This document shows, in pieces, positions 13,037 through 28,157 of a stretch of DNA of 64,000 bases. The notes beneath the pieces are model-generated. The model was not told the origin of the DNA. It saw only the letters and a program-made list of their open reading frames with translations, and did no database searches. Source of the DNA: Sphagnum compactum (taxonomy: Eukaryota > Bryophyta > Sphagnopsida > Sphagnales). The stretch spans positions 992,001 through 1,056,000 of the forward strand of contig OZ234497.1 in the NCBI GenBank assembly GCA_965153455.1, written 5' to 3'. Made by a program: the position numbers and the translations under genes. Numbering within the stretch: the first letter of the stretch is position 1; every line of letters starts with the position of its first letter.

Positions 13037-14333
13037 GTGACCATTTCTGGGTATCCTACAGACCTATTTCCATCAGCTTCTCCTAGTCTAGAAGTGTTTT
13101 GCAGCACTCGAACCTCTTCAAACACTATTTTGAGTGATTTGGTAAGACTCCCTCATTAGAAAGTTTCCAAAGGTGTGAGCTCCAAAGATCTCCTTCCAAA
13201 AACCCCATGGTAGTGAAATTGAGGTAAGGGCAATGTCCTGCCCTTTACTGAGTTAGGGAAAATGAAGCTCCTCTCTTCTGGTCACTCAATAATCTCCAAA
13301 ACTTCCAAACTACTCTTGACGTTGGAAAACTGCAGAATAAAGCAAAGTCTTTGAATTAGAGGATAAGAACCTCTGATTCCATTTTTAGAAGCTTTGAGGT
13401 TCACTTTACATTAGGGCTCAAGCCGAGGAATCTTGACCTTATTAAGTCTTTTGCTTAACGTCGTGCTCTAACTTGAGCTGCTAAAAGAATTTGTATCTTA
13501 ATGGCCCAAAACCAGTTGGTGCATCATCAATGCCACTCAAATCTTGGACCAAAGAAGACACTCCTTTTTATACAATTTTTTCCTCTTCTCCTTTTCCACT
13601 TGTCAGTTTCAACAACTCTTCTCTTAGTCTTGAAAACTTCAACATGGATGAAGAGAAGCATAATGTTCTTATCTCCTTTATGTTCTTAGTAATTGTCATA
13701 TCATGAGAATAATTGCTAAATGTGATCAACATTTTGGATTAGAACTCATGATGGTTATAGTTGTTATTTAAGGAAAAGGAGGTCCAAAGGAGAGGGCATT
13801 GTGACAACATGATTGGCATGGTAGTTTTTTGAACAATTAACTCATGAATAATCACACAAAAAATTGTTTCTAACATGCATAATCTTAAGTTTCAAACATT
13901 TTACATGTTTCTGCAAGGTAAATCTTCCTTTGTTAAATTGAAGGAGCAAATCTCTAAAAGAAAACATTTCATTCAAAACACAAATTATCATATCATTTTA
14001 GGGCTAAGTAACGGTACTTACTACTACATGAAGAATGTGATGACCTTTACAAATTGGTCAAGATGTTGATTTTCTATAAAAACAAAAAATATATGTGTAA
14101 TGATTTGAAAACACTTGAAAACTTCAACTTATGGGAAATTCATTTCCTGGTTGCATTTTTGTTTGGTATTATTTTCTTTAGAATCAAAGGGTTGCAATTT
14201 GAACTTCATCTCCTTTTCTTTAAAAAATATGCTTGGTGTTCCCCATTTTTTATCTCAACTTTTCAAAAAAAGTGATAAAATGAAGATTTTATTTGCAAGA
14301 TGTTCTTTTCTTAGTCCCCCTCATGTGAGCAAA
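13037..14333. other. Intergenic; no gene recognised
   Basis: AT-rich, with short broken frames on both strands and no family resemblance. Confidence 0.5.
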
Positions 14334-15066
14334 TATGATTGGGTGGTACCACAAGGAAAGTAATTCATTATATTCATCAAATTTGAAAATCTTAACATAA
14401 TTTTTTTTTAATTCCTAAAAATGCTTATAAATACAGTTCCCAAATATTCTAATATTTGAAAATATAATTGAATGAAAAAAAAATTGAATTTTTTTTGAAT
14501 GCATAATGAAATAAATTGTAGGAATATAATATGAAGGTTTGTTTGGTCAAAACAAAAAAGGAATGCATTTTTTGTTTATTTATTAAACTCGAATTTTAAG
14601 AGTATTTCAGATGCCCTTTTTTAATTTTGTAAATAGACATTTGATTAAGGCAATTACTATTTAGTTATCAATCTTTTAAAGTTGGGAATAGGAATTGTGA
14701 AGGACCACCAATGTCAAAAATACAAATGTATAGTTATCCCAAAAAAAAATTTCAATGATCACTTGGATCCCTACCCTTTGATTTGTAATGATTAAACATG
14801 AAAAAAAAACTACTTGAATGTGTAGGTGCAACAACTCTTAATTTAAATGAGGGGTCAAGAATGGAGTTAGGGAAAAAAAAATTCTTAATTTATCAATACA
14901 TAATGTAAGTATCTAAGTGTTTGTGATTTTTTATAAATGTATGTCTATGTATGGTACACATATCTCACATGGAAAAATTTAATAAACAAATAATTTTTAT
15001 GAAATCAAATTGGGTTCAACTTTCCTTTTATTTAATGGTGTTTATTAGTGGTACCACCCAATCATA
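14334..15066. repeat. 733-bp interval bounded by a perfect 19-bp inverted repeat
   Basis: TATGATTGGGTGGTACCAC at 14334-14352 is the exact reverse complement of 15048-15066. The interior is very AT-rich and non-coding. This may be a decayed MITE or foldback element; no target-site duplication was identified. Confidence 0.6.
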
Positions 15067-15159
15067 CGTGCCCCATCTTAAATTGCTTTGAAAACCATTT
15101 AACAACAAAGTGCACAAGTAATGTGCAAGAACCATGTTTATCAAGAGGTATTACACATT

Positions 15160-15480
15160 GAATTGTTACTTCAATCAAGATAACTAAAAAAAGAAATTTA
15201 AGTCACCAAATCTAGCAATTCCATTGGCCTGAAAAAAATAATCTCCAAGCTTACACACAACCTTATTTTGTTGAACTATGAAAATAATAATGTCATTCTA
15301 CCATTTCCATTGGTCTACTAAAATTTTCACAAACCTACCAACCCTATTACAGATTTAATTGTTAGTTCATTCAAGATAATTAAAGAAAAAAATTTAGATG
15401 ATCAAATTCAACAATTTCATTAGCCATAACATTTTTTCTTCACACCTACGCACGTCTATTCAACAGCCTTTTTATATTAG
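15160..15480 (+). repeat. Dispersed repeat, about 195-bp unit in tandem; inverted copy at 39.6 kb
   Basis: CAAGATAAYTAAA begins near 15175 and again near 15371, each followed by an AATTT..CAATTYCATT stretch. The second unit with its left neighbour (15245-15475) matches the reverse complement of 39577-39755 over about 200 bp, including AAAATTTTC..AAACCTACCAA and CACACCTAC. Confidence 0.75.
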
Positions 15481-15497
15481 TAAATTATTATTATAAC

Positions 15498-15519
15498 CCT
15501 TGTTTATATACAAACAAGG
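15498..15519. repeat. Short hairpin abutting the Helitron insertion site
   Basis: CCTTGTTT (15498-15505) and AAACAAGG (15512-15519) form an 8-bp stem with a 6-nt loop. A (TA)n run follows and ends at the Helitron 5' terminus. Confidence 0.6.
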
Positions 15520-15538
15520 TTATATATATATATATATA

Positions 15539-16382
15539 TCTTATATATAAATTCACTTGGTCTTCCCGTCCGTGACGTGACGTTCTGGTGCAGAACGCTA
15601 CCCCATTCCAAGTTCCAAGTTCCAACCTTCGCTCGAATCGTCATCCATCCAGCTGGAATCGTCATCCATCCAGCCGGACGGACAGTTCCTAAATAACTGT
15701 CCGTCCGTCTGTGAAAGAAAGTGACCGGCAGCAGTTGGGAATTGGGATCAGGTTTTTTTTGTTACTTTACAATGGGGGGGGAGGGGGGGGAGTAAGACCC
15801 ATGGGTCGGGTGGGTTTCAAAATTTTCTTTGTTACTTTACAATGAGGGGGGGGGAGTAAGGCCCATGGGTCGGGTGGGTTTCAGAAATAAAGGGTCTATG
15901 GGGAAGGGCCTTACCCTATACTTAAGTAATTTTTAGGTTTTACAGCATGTAAAGACTTGCAATAAAACTAAATTTCGTCAAGTTGGGAATTGGGATCAAT
16001 TTTTCTTTGTTATAAATATTTTAAAAATAAATATATTTATAAATTTATGATATCGAAAATTTGGTATTTTTTTGAATTAGTTGACTTTACACTAGGGAAA
16101 CCAAAAAAATTCCCAATTTACACTAGAACTTGGGATCCCTTTTGTTTCCTTGGTTACCTTTCCCACAGAATGGACCTCTTCACCTATCTCCCCCCCTTCA
16201 ACACAACAACCCTCATTAAACCAATGACGAAGAGGAAGAGGAGGCCCCTTGGGAGGGCTCGCACGTCTGCCGGAACCGTCTTGCTCGGGAGGGGCACGAT
16301 CTCGGTTTAAAGGAAATGAATACGATTTAAATAAATAAACTGGGGGACTTCACAGTGACCAAAGGTCACGGGTTCCCACTAG
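15539..16382 (+). mobile_element. Non-autonomous Helitron, copy 1 (844 bp)
   Basis: The 5' end is TCTTATATATAAA. The 3' end has the hairpin GTGACC-AAA-GGTCAC (16355-16369) followed after a short spacer by terminal CTAG. The element lies between an A (15538) and a T (16383), the classic Helitron A|T insertion, inside a (TA)n tract. It has no Rep/helicase coding. Its interior holds two direct copies of a block ending in CCCATGGGTCGGGTGGGTTTC (about 15800 and 15865) and G-runs. Ends match the copy at 29908-30772. Confidence 0.88.
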
Positions 16383-18297
16383 TATATATATATTTGTTAT
16401 CCTTATAATCATCCTATCTTTGGGCCCTCTTTTCAACCTCCAACCCTTCTTGGAGCCTCAAATGTTATTTGCAAAATCAAAACTTTTTGAATAAAAATTG
16501 GGTGTACAATTTTTCATTTATTGCACATGATCTGTCAAAACTTTGCCCTTAGGTCTGGGAAGAACAGTGATGTTGCACGAACTCAAGATGAAATTAGTTT
16601 TACCATAATATTAAGAATAAAAATAGATTCAAGCCCTATTCAAACTCAGTGAGTCAGTGTACTATTTTAAAGAATGTTTTTAATTTCTTCTTGCATTATA
16701 CCCAAACCACTTGCTTTGTTGATGCATTTTCCTTCTTTTATGGAAAACTTTATTATATTATCATAATCATCAACCCATATATATTAGTTCTTGGTGAAGA
16801 TTCTTCCATGTTGACTACGCTTTGATTAGAGAGGCCAACAAAAGAGAGGTGAGAAAAAGAGCAATGGAGAGCGAAAGCAAAGGTAAGAAAGAAAAAATCT
16901 TTCCTCCACCTACCTTCAACATCTTAAGAGAAACCAGCTTCCATCCAATGGCTAAGATTAAAAAACATATGTGCAACCTTGGGCTGAGTCCTAGAAGTTG
17001 GGTTTGCATTTCATGAAAGTTCCTATCTCATGAGCTGATCCCAGAATTTGGTGCCAAAATAACCATATAGGTGGCCACCTCATTCTTGGATCTTGGGCTT
17101 GAGCACCAGTGTAAATCCAATGGACCAAAAGCTTTTGGTCAAGTTGAATGCTTCAGTTTGAGTTGGGCTAGAGCCCTGGTATGAAGTGGGGTGCTGATTT
17201 GTCTCCTTCATGTGAAGTTTGGTCACAAACTCATCAAAGGAAAAGATTGCTCCCTGTTCTGTATTATGCAAACAAAGGTTTCAAACTTTTGAAAAACTTT
17301 GTGAAAAAACCAACGTGTTGCTTGGCGTCTCACTCAAAACATGTTCTTTGACAATTTTCTTTTACATGTTACATATGAATTGCCCCTATAGTCCCCTTCA
17401 CCATGCATGTCTCTCCCACCTGTCATTGACCATTACATTTGGTAGCAATGGGCATAGTTTTCCCGGCAGCATTGAAGCCCCATCTGTGTTAACCTTTGGG
17501 TCACTGTTAAATTTGAGATTAAGGATTGTCCTGTGTATGGGTCAAACTGCAAGCAGCACCACCGAGAAGCTACCCTTAAAAGCAAAAACAAGAAACCGGG
17601 AGAAGGAACCAAAACAGGGAACACAAGAGGGAGACACACCACTAGCAACTTTGCAGCAACCTAAGTAAAGCACTAGATAATAGAGCTGAGAGAACTAGGA
17701 AAGCAATACACCTTCGCCAGAGAGTCGAGACTGAGAGCTGACCATTAGAAGGAAAACCCAGCCAACCCACACTAAGGAAAAAGATCAAAAATACGAGCAT
17801 AGAAAGCGAGCTTTGGAAGTTGAGAGGCTCAGTGAAATTCAGTGGAGGCAGGCAGCATCAGTAAGTACTGTCCAAGGGATCATACAACGAGCTTAAGGCA
17901 GCAGAGGTATCCAAAGATGTGAATCATGCATATTAGCAATACCCTAGTACCTTGGCAACTTGCACAATACTTATATTATTGGCAGAAATGTTGAAATATT
18001 CAAAAAATACTTTTACTAAAGAACAAAATTAAGTGACGGAAATTAGAGAATCTTTTGGAATGTTCTTTTTAAAACATGAAATCTTCAAAGTTAATTAATT
18101 TTTCAACAGACATGCGTTGAAGCTGCCCCTGTACTTCAGCATCACCGTAGAGATGCCTGAAGACCTATATGTAATGCATAGGGGAAGGGCAGTGTAAGTC
18201 TGAGTTTCTCTATTTCAGGGCCAAGGTCTGTAAGGTCCTCACACGAGGTTCACAAGCGGTCAATGTTTTCTGGACTGGAAGCGTTGCAGTCTTTTTC
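16383..18297. other. Intergenic; no gene recognised
   Basis: Short ORFs here, including a 149-codon frame at 17219-17668, show no family resemblance. The segment may include old retroelement material, but no diagnostic motif was found. Confidence 0.5.
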
Positions 18298-18490
18298 TTT
18301 GGCGAAAAATCGCCAAAAGGTGACACTGACACAAAATTTTGGCGAAAATTCCCTTTGTTTTTCAAAAACCGAAATTTCGCCCATTTTTTTAAAAATTTGG
18401 GGGAAAGTGTCGCCACAGTTCTGTCTACTGGCTACACGTTACAAAACTGTCGCCAATTAATTTGAAATCTGTCTGGGGAGGCTCGCCACT
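18298..18490. promoter_or_regulatory. Cluster of GGCGA/TCGCC motifs upstream of the zinc-finger/dirigent gene
   Basis: It starts with a perfect hairpin, TTTGGCGA (18298-18305) and TCGCCAAA (18310-18317). TTTTGGCGAAAA at 18337, TTTCGCCC near 18375 and three further TCGCCA motifs (about 18410, 18450 and 18484) follow. Several match the plant E2F-like consensus TTTSGCG. They lie 0.65-0.85 kb upstream of the ATG. A regulatory role is inference; it may equally be a degenerate repeat. Confidence 0.3.
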
Positions 18491-19153
18491 GTTACTACAC
18501 TACAAAATTGGAAGCACAGTACCGCGTGCAAGAAGGCGGTCCTCTGTTTTCCCCCGAGCCGGCTTGAAAGTTCTGCCCAGGGAAGTAAGTAGGTACTAAG
18601 TAGGTACCTGCACAGTGCAAATGCAAAGGAAAAATTAAGTCAAATGTTTTAAGATTGTTTGAAACAAAACAAAAAATTAGCTCAATGTTTAAGGATTGAT
18701 ATACCTAAACAATAATTGCCTCACCCCCCAAAACAAACATGAAAACCTCATAAGTGCCTCAACCTCATAATAAGTGCCCTATAACCCCAGGAGAACATAG
18801 GGGAATACCATGGACAATGGGAAACATGACCATGTACAAACTAATTAGCTCTCCTGACAGATTTCACACGAGTGGAGTGTACCTACATCTCAAAGGACAA
18901 ACAAAAAGAGTGGAAATGTAACCAAGTAGGCACTCACTCCCATCTATGCCGAAAGGAAACCCTCAACCCTAATTCATCGGACTGCAGACCAATTATCCCA
19001 TTTGCAAAGGAACGAAAGGACGAAAGAAAGGATCCTGCTCGGCTTTCACTAACGTCTGCCCATTTCCTTCTTCACCAGTTAGCGCGGTGCGCGCGCGGAG
19101 AGTTCATTCTAGCGAGAGTGTCAAGTAGAGCAGCAACAGGTAGGGCAGTCTTG

Positions 19154-20368
19154 ATGGCCCCAGGCCCTGGTCCGGGTGTCATTCCCTGGGCCTTTCCTAG
19201 CCCCAAAGGTGAGCCGTTGGTGTTTTACTACACAGTGGAAGAGTTTATCAAGCATATCACGGAGCCCAGCTCGGAAGCAGTCAGGGTGCCGAAAGACCCA
19301 CCTGCGTATACTAGAGAACGGTTGCGCTGCGTGCTATGTGGTGTCATCAAGACGGATCGGCGAAGGATCAATCGTCATAGAATGGCGGGTTGTCCTAAGG
19401 CGTCTCCTCCTTACTCGCCTTTGCTTCCTTATATCTCTTTCGCCGTTGGGGAGTCTTACAAGGAGAAGCGGATTGTGGCTGGGATCGAGGCTGGTGAGGA
19501 TGTGTCCAAGTTGTTGGGTCTTCATCAGCAGTACCACCCAGCTGTCGTTGACCTGCCTGGCTTGTGTGCCAAACGGGAAGCGTCCGACAGCGTAGAGATG
19601 GAGGTGGACGAGCAGGCAAGAAAGCACAATCATGTTCTTGCCATCCAGACTACTGTCTCTCCTCCTCCTCCTCCTCCTCCTCCTCCTTCTCCTCCTCCTC
19701 CCAAGTCTGAAGGTACATTGGTAGTAGCTCAAGAATTTCGTCGTTGTTCGCCACCTTTCAATTCGATGCTGAGGAATGGTTCGGGATTAAACCCCGCCAG
19801 AGAGGCTACAGTGACTGAGAAGAGGAGGAGGAAAAGGAAGAGAAATAAAGCAGGAGGAGGAGGAGGAGGAGTTGAAGAAGGGGATTTGGGCTCCCAGAAG
19901 GAGCCGGAGAAACGGAATTTGATGCAGGAGAGGGCGATGGAATTTTTTGTTCATGAGATTCGCAGCGGCGGGGAGGCCACTCTAATATTGGCAGCAGGCA
20001 CTGGAAAGGGGGATCATCGGAATCTGGCATTTGGTTCGTTGCTAGTGTTTGACAATGAGGTGCGGGAAGGTGGAAGCAGGGACAGTAAGCTCGTGGGTAG
20101 AGAGAGAGGGTTTGGGCCTGTCAGCGATTTGCAGGGGAAGGAAGGGGTGGAGCTCTTAAGCAAGATTACCTTCAATGCTGACTCTGCACACGGTGTGGGG
20201 ACACTCACTTTCTCAGGCAATTTTGGGGGTGTGCAGAGCCCTTCTGAGCTCATTATCTTGGGTGGAACTGGTCGATTCCGGGGTGCAAGAGGCTATGCTT
20301 TGGTGGAGAATTGTCCAGCACACCCACCTCATTTCATCTTCCATTGGAATGTTTACTTGAATCTATGA
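19154..20368 (+). CDS. Zinc-finger-like / polyproline / basic tract / dirigent-domain fusion protein
   Basis: Intronless, 404 aa. Order of parts: a region (1-57) without known homology; C59-x2-C62-x12-H75-x4-C80, a CCHC zinc-finger-like module; a Pro-rich run (about 169-184) encoded by a (CCT)n tract; a basic tract KRRRKRKRNK (223-232) like an NLS; a Gly run (234-239) from a (GGA)n tract; then a dirigent domain (about 260-404). The dirigent part shows FFVHEI (264-269), GSLLVFD, SKLVGRERGF, GGTGRFRGARGYA (370-382) and a terminal HWNVYLNL, all in family order and of full domain length. Ordinary dirigent proteins are secreted and direct phenoxy-radical coupling. This one has no N-terminal signal peptide, so a nuclear or cytoplasmic role is inferred. 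The usual HD of the first strand is HE here. The frame is open upstream to 18872, but without any ATG, so 19154 is taken as the start. It converges with the synthetase gene. Confidence 0.88.
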   Translation: MAPGPGPGVIPWAFPSPKGEPLVFYYTVEEFIKHITEPSSEAVRVPKDPPAYTRERLRCVLCGVIKTDRRRINRHRMAGCPKASPPYSPLLPYISFAVGESYKEKRIVAGIEAGEDVSKLLGLHQQYHPAVVDLPGLCAKREASDSVEMEVDEQARKHNHVLAIQTTVSPPPPPPPPPSPPPPKSEGTLVVAQEFRRCSPPFNSMLRNGSGLNPAREATVTEKRRRKRKRNKAGGGGGGVEEGDLGSQKEPEKRNLMQERAMEFFVHEIRSGGEATLILAAGTGKGDHRNLAFGSLLVFDNEVREGGSRDSKLVGRERGFGPVSDLQGKEGVELLSKITFNADSAHGVGTLTFSGNFGGVQSPSELIILGGTGRFRGARGYALVENCPAHPPHFIFHWNVYLNL

Positions 20369-23300
20369 AATTTTGTAACCCTCATCTGGGATGAGTCAAA
20401 ATTCAGTATAGTGGCTGTACTACTATTTGTCAGGGCAGGATGTAGCCATAGCTTCCAGTTCCTTTGTTTCTGAAGGTCCTGGATTTCAGCAGTTCATGAA
20501 GGCAATAATAGTTGTTCAACAATACTGCTCTTGTGGCCATATTCAACAATGGGCTAATATCTGATCACCCAGCACTTTTGGAGCTTGAAGTGCATTGACA
20601 TCGGAGCTTGTACATATACCATGTCATGAGTGACAAAACTCTTATATCTTTCTACTGCAACTCCTGGGAGATGATCTGTTCTGCATCTTTGTGACATAAG
20701 CAGTAATCAGGACAGTAACATTGATACCACATTGTTCCACACCTGTTTCTACATGGAATGTGGGTGGCCAATGATGAGGAGCGTAGTTGGAGAACTTGTT
20801 TGTGAATGAGTTTTCCTTTCTTCTAAGACGGTCTGGAAGACCCCACAAGCAGGGGCATTTGATTTCAGGGAATGGATGGCTCACCAAGAATCTCTATACA
20901 AGGTTGATCTGGATGTTATATTTTACTGATCTTGGGGGACATGTTAACGTCTTCCAATAACCTTCTTACTGACATGGTTCACATGCCTTATGTTGCTTCT
21001 AGTATATCAAAAACTGCAAGATTTGGTTTCTGCAACAGTCAGTTTTGCAGTTCCAGTTTGTCTTTCATCACACCAGTGGTGAGTTTAGTCACTCTCATCA
21101 GGAAAATTGATTGACTTTTTTGAGATTTTTCTCAATTTCAAACCAGACAATCTCTTAAACCATGTTTCGGAGTTTCGGATTTTCACATCTCCAACTTGAT
21201 TCTATCAAGGGATTCCTGATTCTAAGTAGTGTGCTTTCCAAAGGCCATTTGGTGCAATATTGTCTAGCACTACATACTTTCTAGCTTGAGTTCTCTTTTT
21301 CCTGCTCTCTCGTTTTCTCTTCTGTTTAATGTTTACTTTTTCTTCTTTGTGCATTCCCCTCATTTTTTCTTTTGTTTGGGACTTGGTTGTCATAATTATG
21401 TATGCTAGCTGCAGTCATGGCTGGGTTGTCACATTACTTCCAGATCACTGTTTGACATCAGCCTCCAACTGCCAAATAGGGAACTGACAAATCAGCAGAA
21501 AATTATGGTGGTCCCTAATACTTTTTGATGTTGATGGTCACCAGATTGAAAGAGATTGTTCTTATCTTTCACTTCACATATTTGTCCTACACTGTCAATC
21601 AAACCACTGGGTTCTTCTGTTTTATTTTGGTCTTTTTTCTCTTTTCTTTAGGCTTCTGATACCTTTCTCATGCTTTCTGATTGGTTGCTGTTCTGTTATC
21701 AGGAATATTCATATTCTTTTTTCACATCATCTCTCAAATATTTTCAAGTTGAATCATAAGCATGAGTTTCAGCACTCTTGAAAATACTTTGTCCTATGCT
21801 GTTCTCCTGTCAATGATATTTCCCTTTTTTCTCCTTCCTGTAGTTTTCTATGAAGGTCTCTTGTTTGATTTTGGAAATCTCCTTACACTTAGCATCAGTT
21901 GATTTATTAGATAGCACTTTCAAGCACACCATCAAGCTAGAGAAAATGAAACTTGTTTTTATATTTGTAGCTAACCTCTGATAAAACCCTCCCAAACTTT
22001 GATCTGGACCTATCTCATTTTGATATTACTGATATTCATTTTGTATGGCTAAACAATGACTGTAGGCAACATAAATGGTCATCCTAAATTGCACTGAAAT
22101 AGTCTTGCAAATTCAAAAACTTATAACATTATATTTTGCTATAGAATCAGGTTTTGCAGTTCTCACAATACTCTATAGAAAAATAATTCTACTCTGATGC
22201 AGTAGAGTAATGTGGTCAAATAACCACCATGTGAAATGCAGAGGAGGTTCTGAGATTTGCAGGGAATGAGGTTTCAAACATTCATGGTCATTGGGTACTC
22301 ACCTACGAGCCTACATCCTCCAGCTAGCCACTTGAAAGAAGTAAAAGTTGCTTCATTTGGCACAGCTGTGATTACATCCTTTGCTGTAAAACATCTTGGT
22401 TTGTCTTTTAATGTGGCTGTGGCTGCTGTATGTGACAAATACCATGACAATACTAGTATTGCACAACACTACTGGTCAGAAAATTCAATTGTGTATTTCT
22501 GGAAGTTGATGGACCACTGTAATATTCTCTGGAGATACATTATGGTGGCACTTAAAAATTCAAGTCTTCACACTCCATTTTCTATCTGCCCTGTTTAAGT
22601 AGTCCTAAAACATAATAATTGTGGGCTTCCATCTCAGAACTGCATCTACATGGCCAACAGATCAGACACATGGTCCCTGCAACAACATTCCCATATCTAT
22701 GACCTGGAACTCCCTAGTCTTCTCAAGAACCAATTACCATGACTAAGTCCAGAACCTAATCAACCTTCAATAGGGTCACCTATCACTTCTATTTGGCAGG
22801 CCATTAGATTGAGCAGTTGAAAAAAGGAGTCAGGAAGCATAAATTGATTTTTCAAGATTTAAAGGTTGAATGAGATGTTCAGCTACACTCTGCAGGATCA
22901 GGTGCTCCACTGCACCCAGATGCATCTGTCAAGGTAGCAAGTAGCAGGCACTGCTTCTCATTTCCTAATTAATGATGTTCCTGTAATCCAGTTCCAAGAG
23001 AAATTAGAACTCTTGACAGTGAAGACCTTTGTAATCAGTCTAGAACAGGTCTAGAATGATCCTATATCTACATTGCAGCACACTGCATGGTCACTCACAA
23101 GAATCTCAGTTAACTATCTCCATCAGAATCAGATTACATGCGCATAGAAGTCATGCCTTGACCTGTCTAATCTTACCTTAGGGGCAGATCCAGTGATACC
23201 ATATCAAGCTACAATTGCTCCCAAGGATCACTTCAATGTCTGCAGCACTGACCATTGTAACAATGAGAACAATGAAACAAAATCACCGTAAAACTAACTC

Positions 23301-23408
23301 CTATTGACATGCAATCATGCTTGCTTGTGAAGCCTCTATATTGTTGGCCTCTTGGCTCTTCCAATGTGGATGAACATGGTGTAAAAAGAACTAGACAATT
23401 ATCACTAC
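20369..23408. other. Intergenic between two convergent genes
   Basis: It should contain the 3' UTRs of the dirigent fusion (left) and the synthetase (right). Short ORFs such as 22257-22598 (+) and 20642-20887 (-) resemble nothing known. No transposon ends were found. Confidence 0.55.
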
Positions 23409-27951
<4,543 letters not shown>

Positions 27952-28157
27952 CGCTGTTGCAGAAGCTTGCCGGACCCAACACAAGACACTGACAATCGGA
28001 ATGGGGTATTTTCTGGATAGCAGTAGAGAGGTTTAGGCCCCTTCGACTTTTCCGTCTGTGTGGTCATACGATCTGTGGTCGGCGGGAAGATGGATGGTTC
28101 GCAATCCAAGTAGGTAGCCAAAAACACAATAAGGATGTTCAATTTTTTTCCATTCAT

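Noticed and set aside
17219-17668. 149-codon forward frame
   Set aside because: Longest unassigned frame, but its translation shows no domain, repeat or signal and the antisense frame is equally open; not supported as a gene.
18872-19153. 94-codon N-terminal extension of the zinc-finger/dirigent frame
   Set aside because: It starts at GTG with no ATG before 19154, and the extension has no recognisable domain.
19334-20030. Antisense frames with poly-Arg, poly-Leu or Pro-rich stretches
   Set aside because: They are shadows of the (CCT)n and (GGA)n tracts within the sense gene.
22257-22598. 113-codon forward frame
   Set aside because: No homology, no splice or start context, and AT-rich composition like random intergenic frames.
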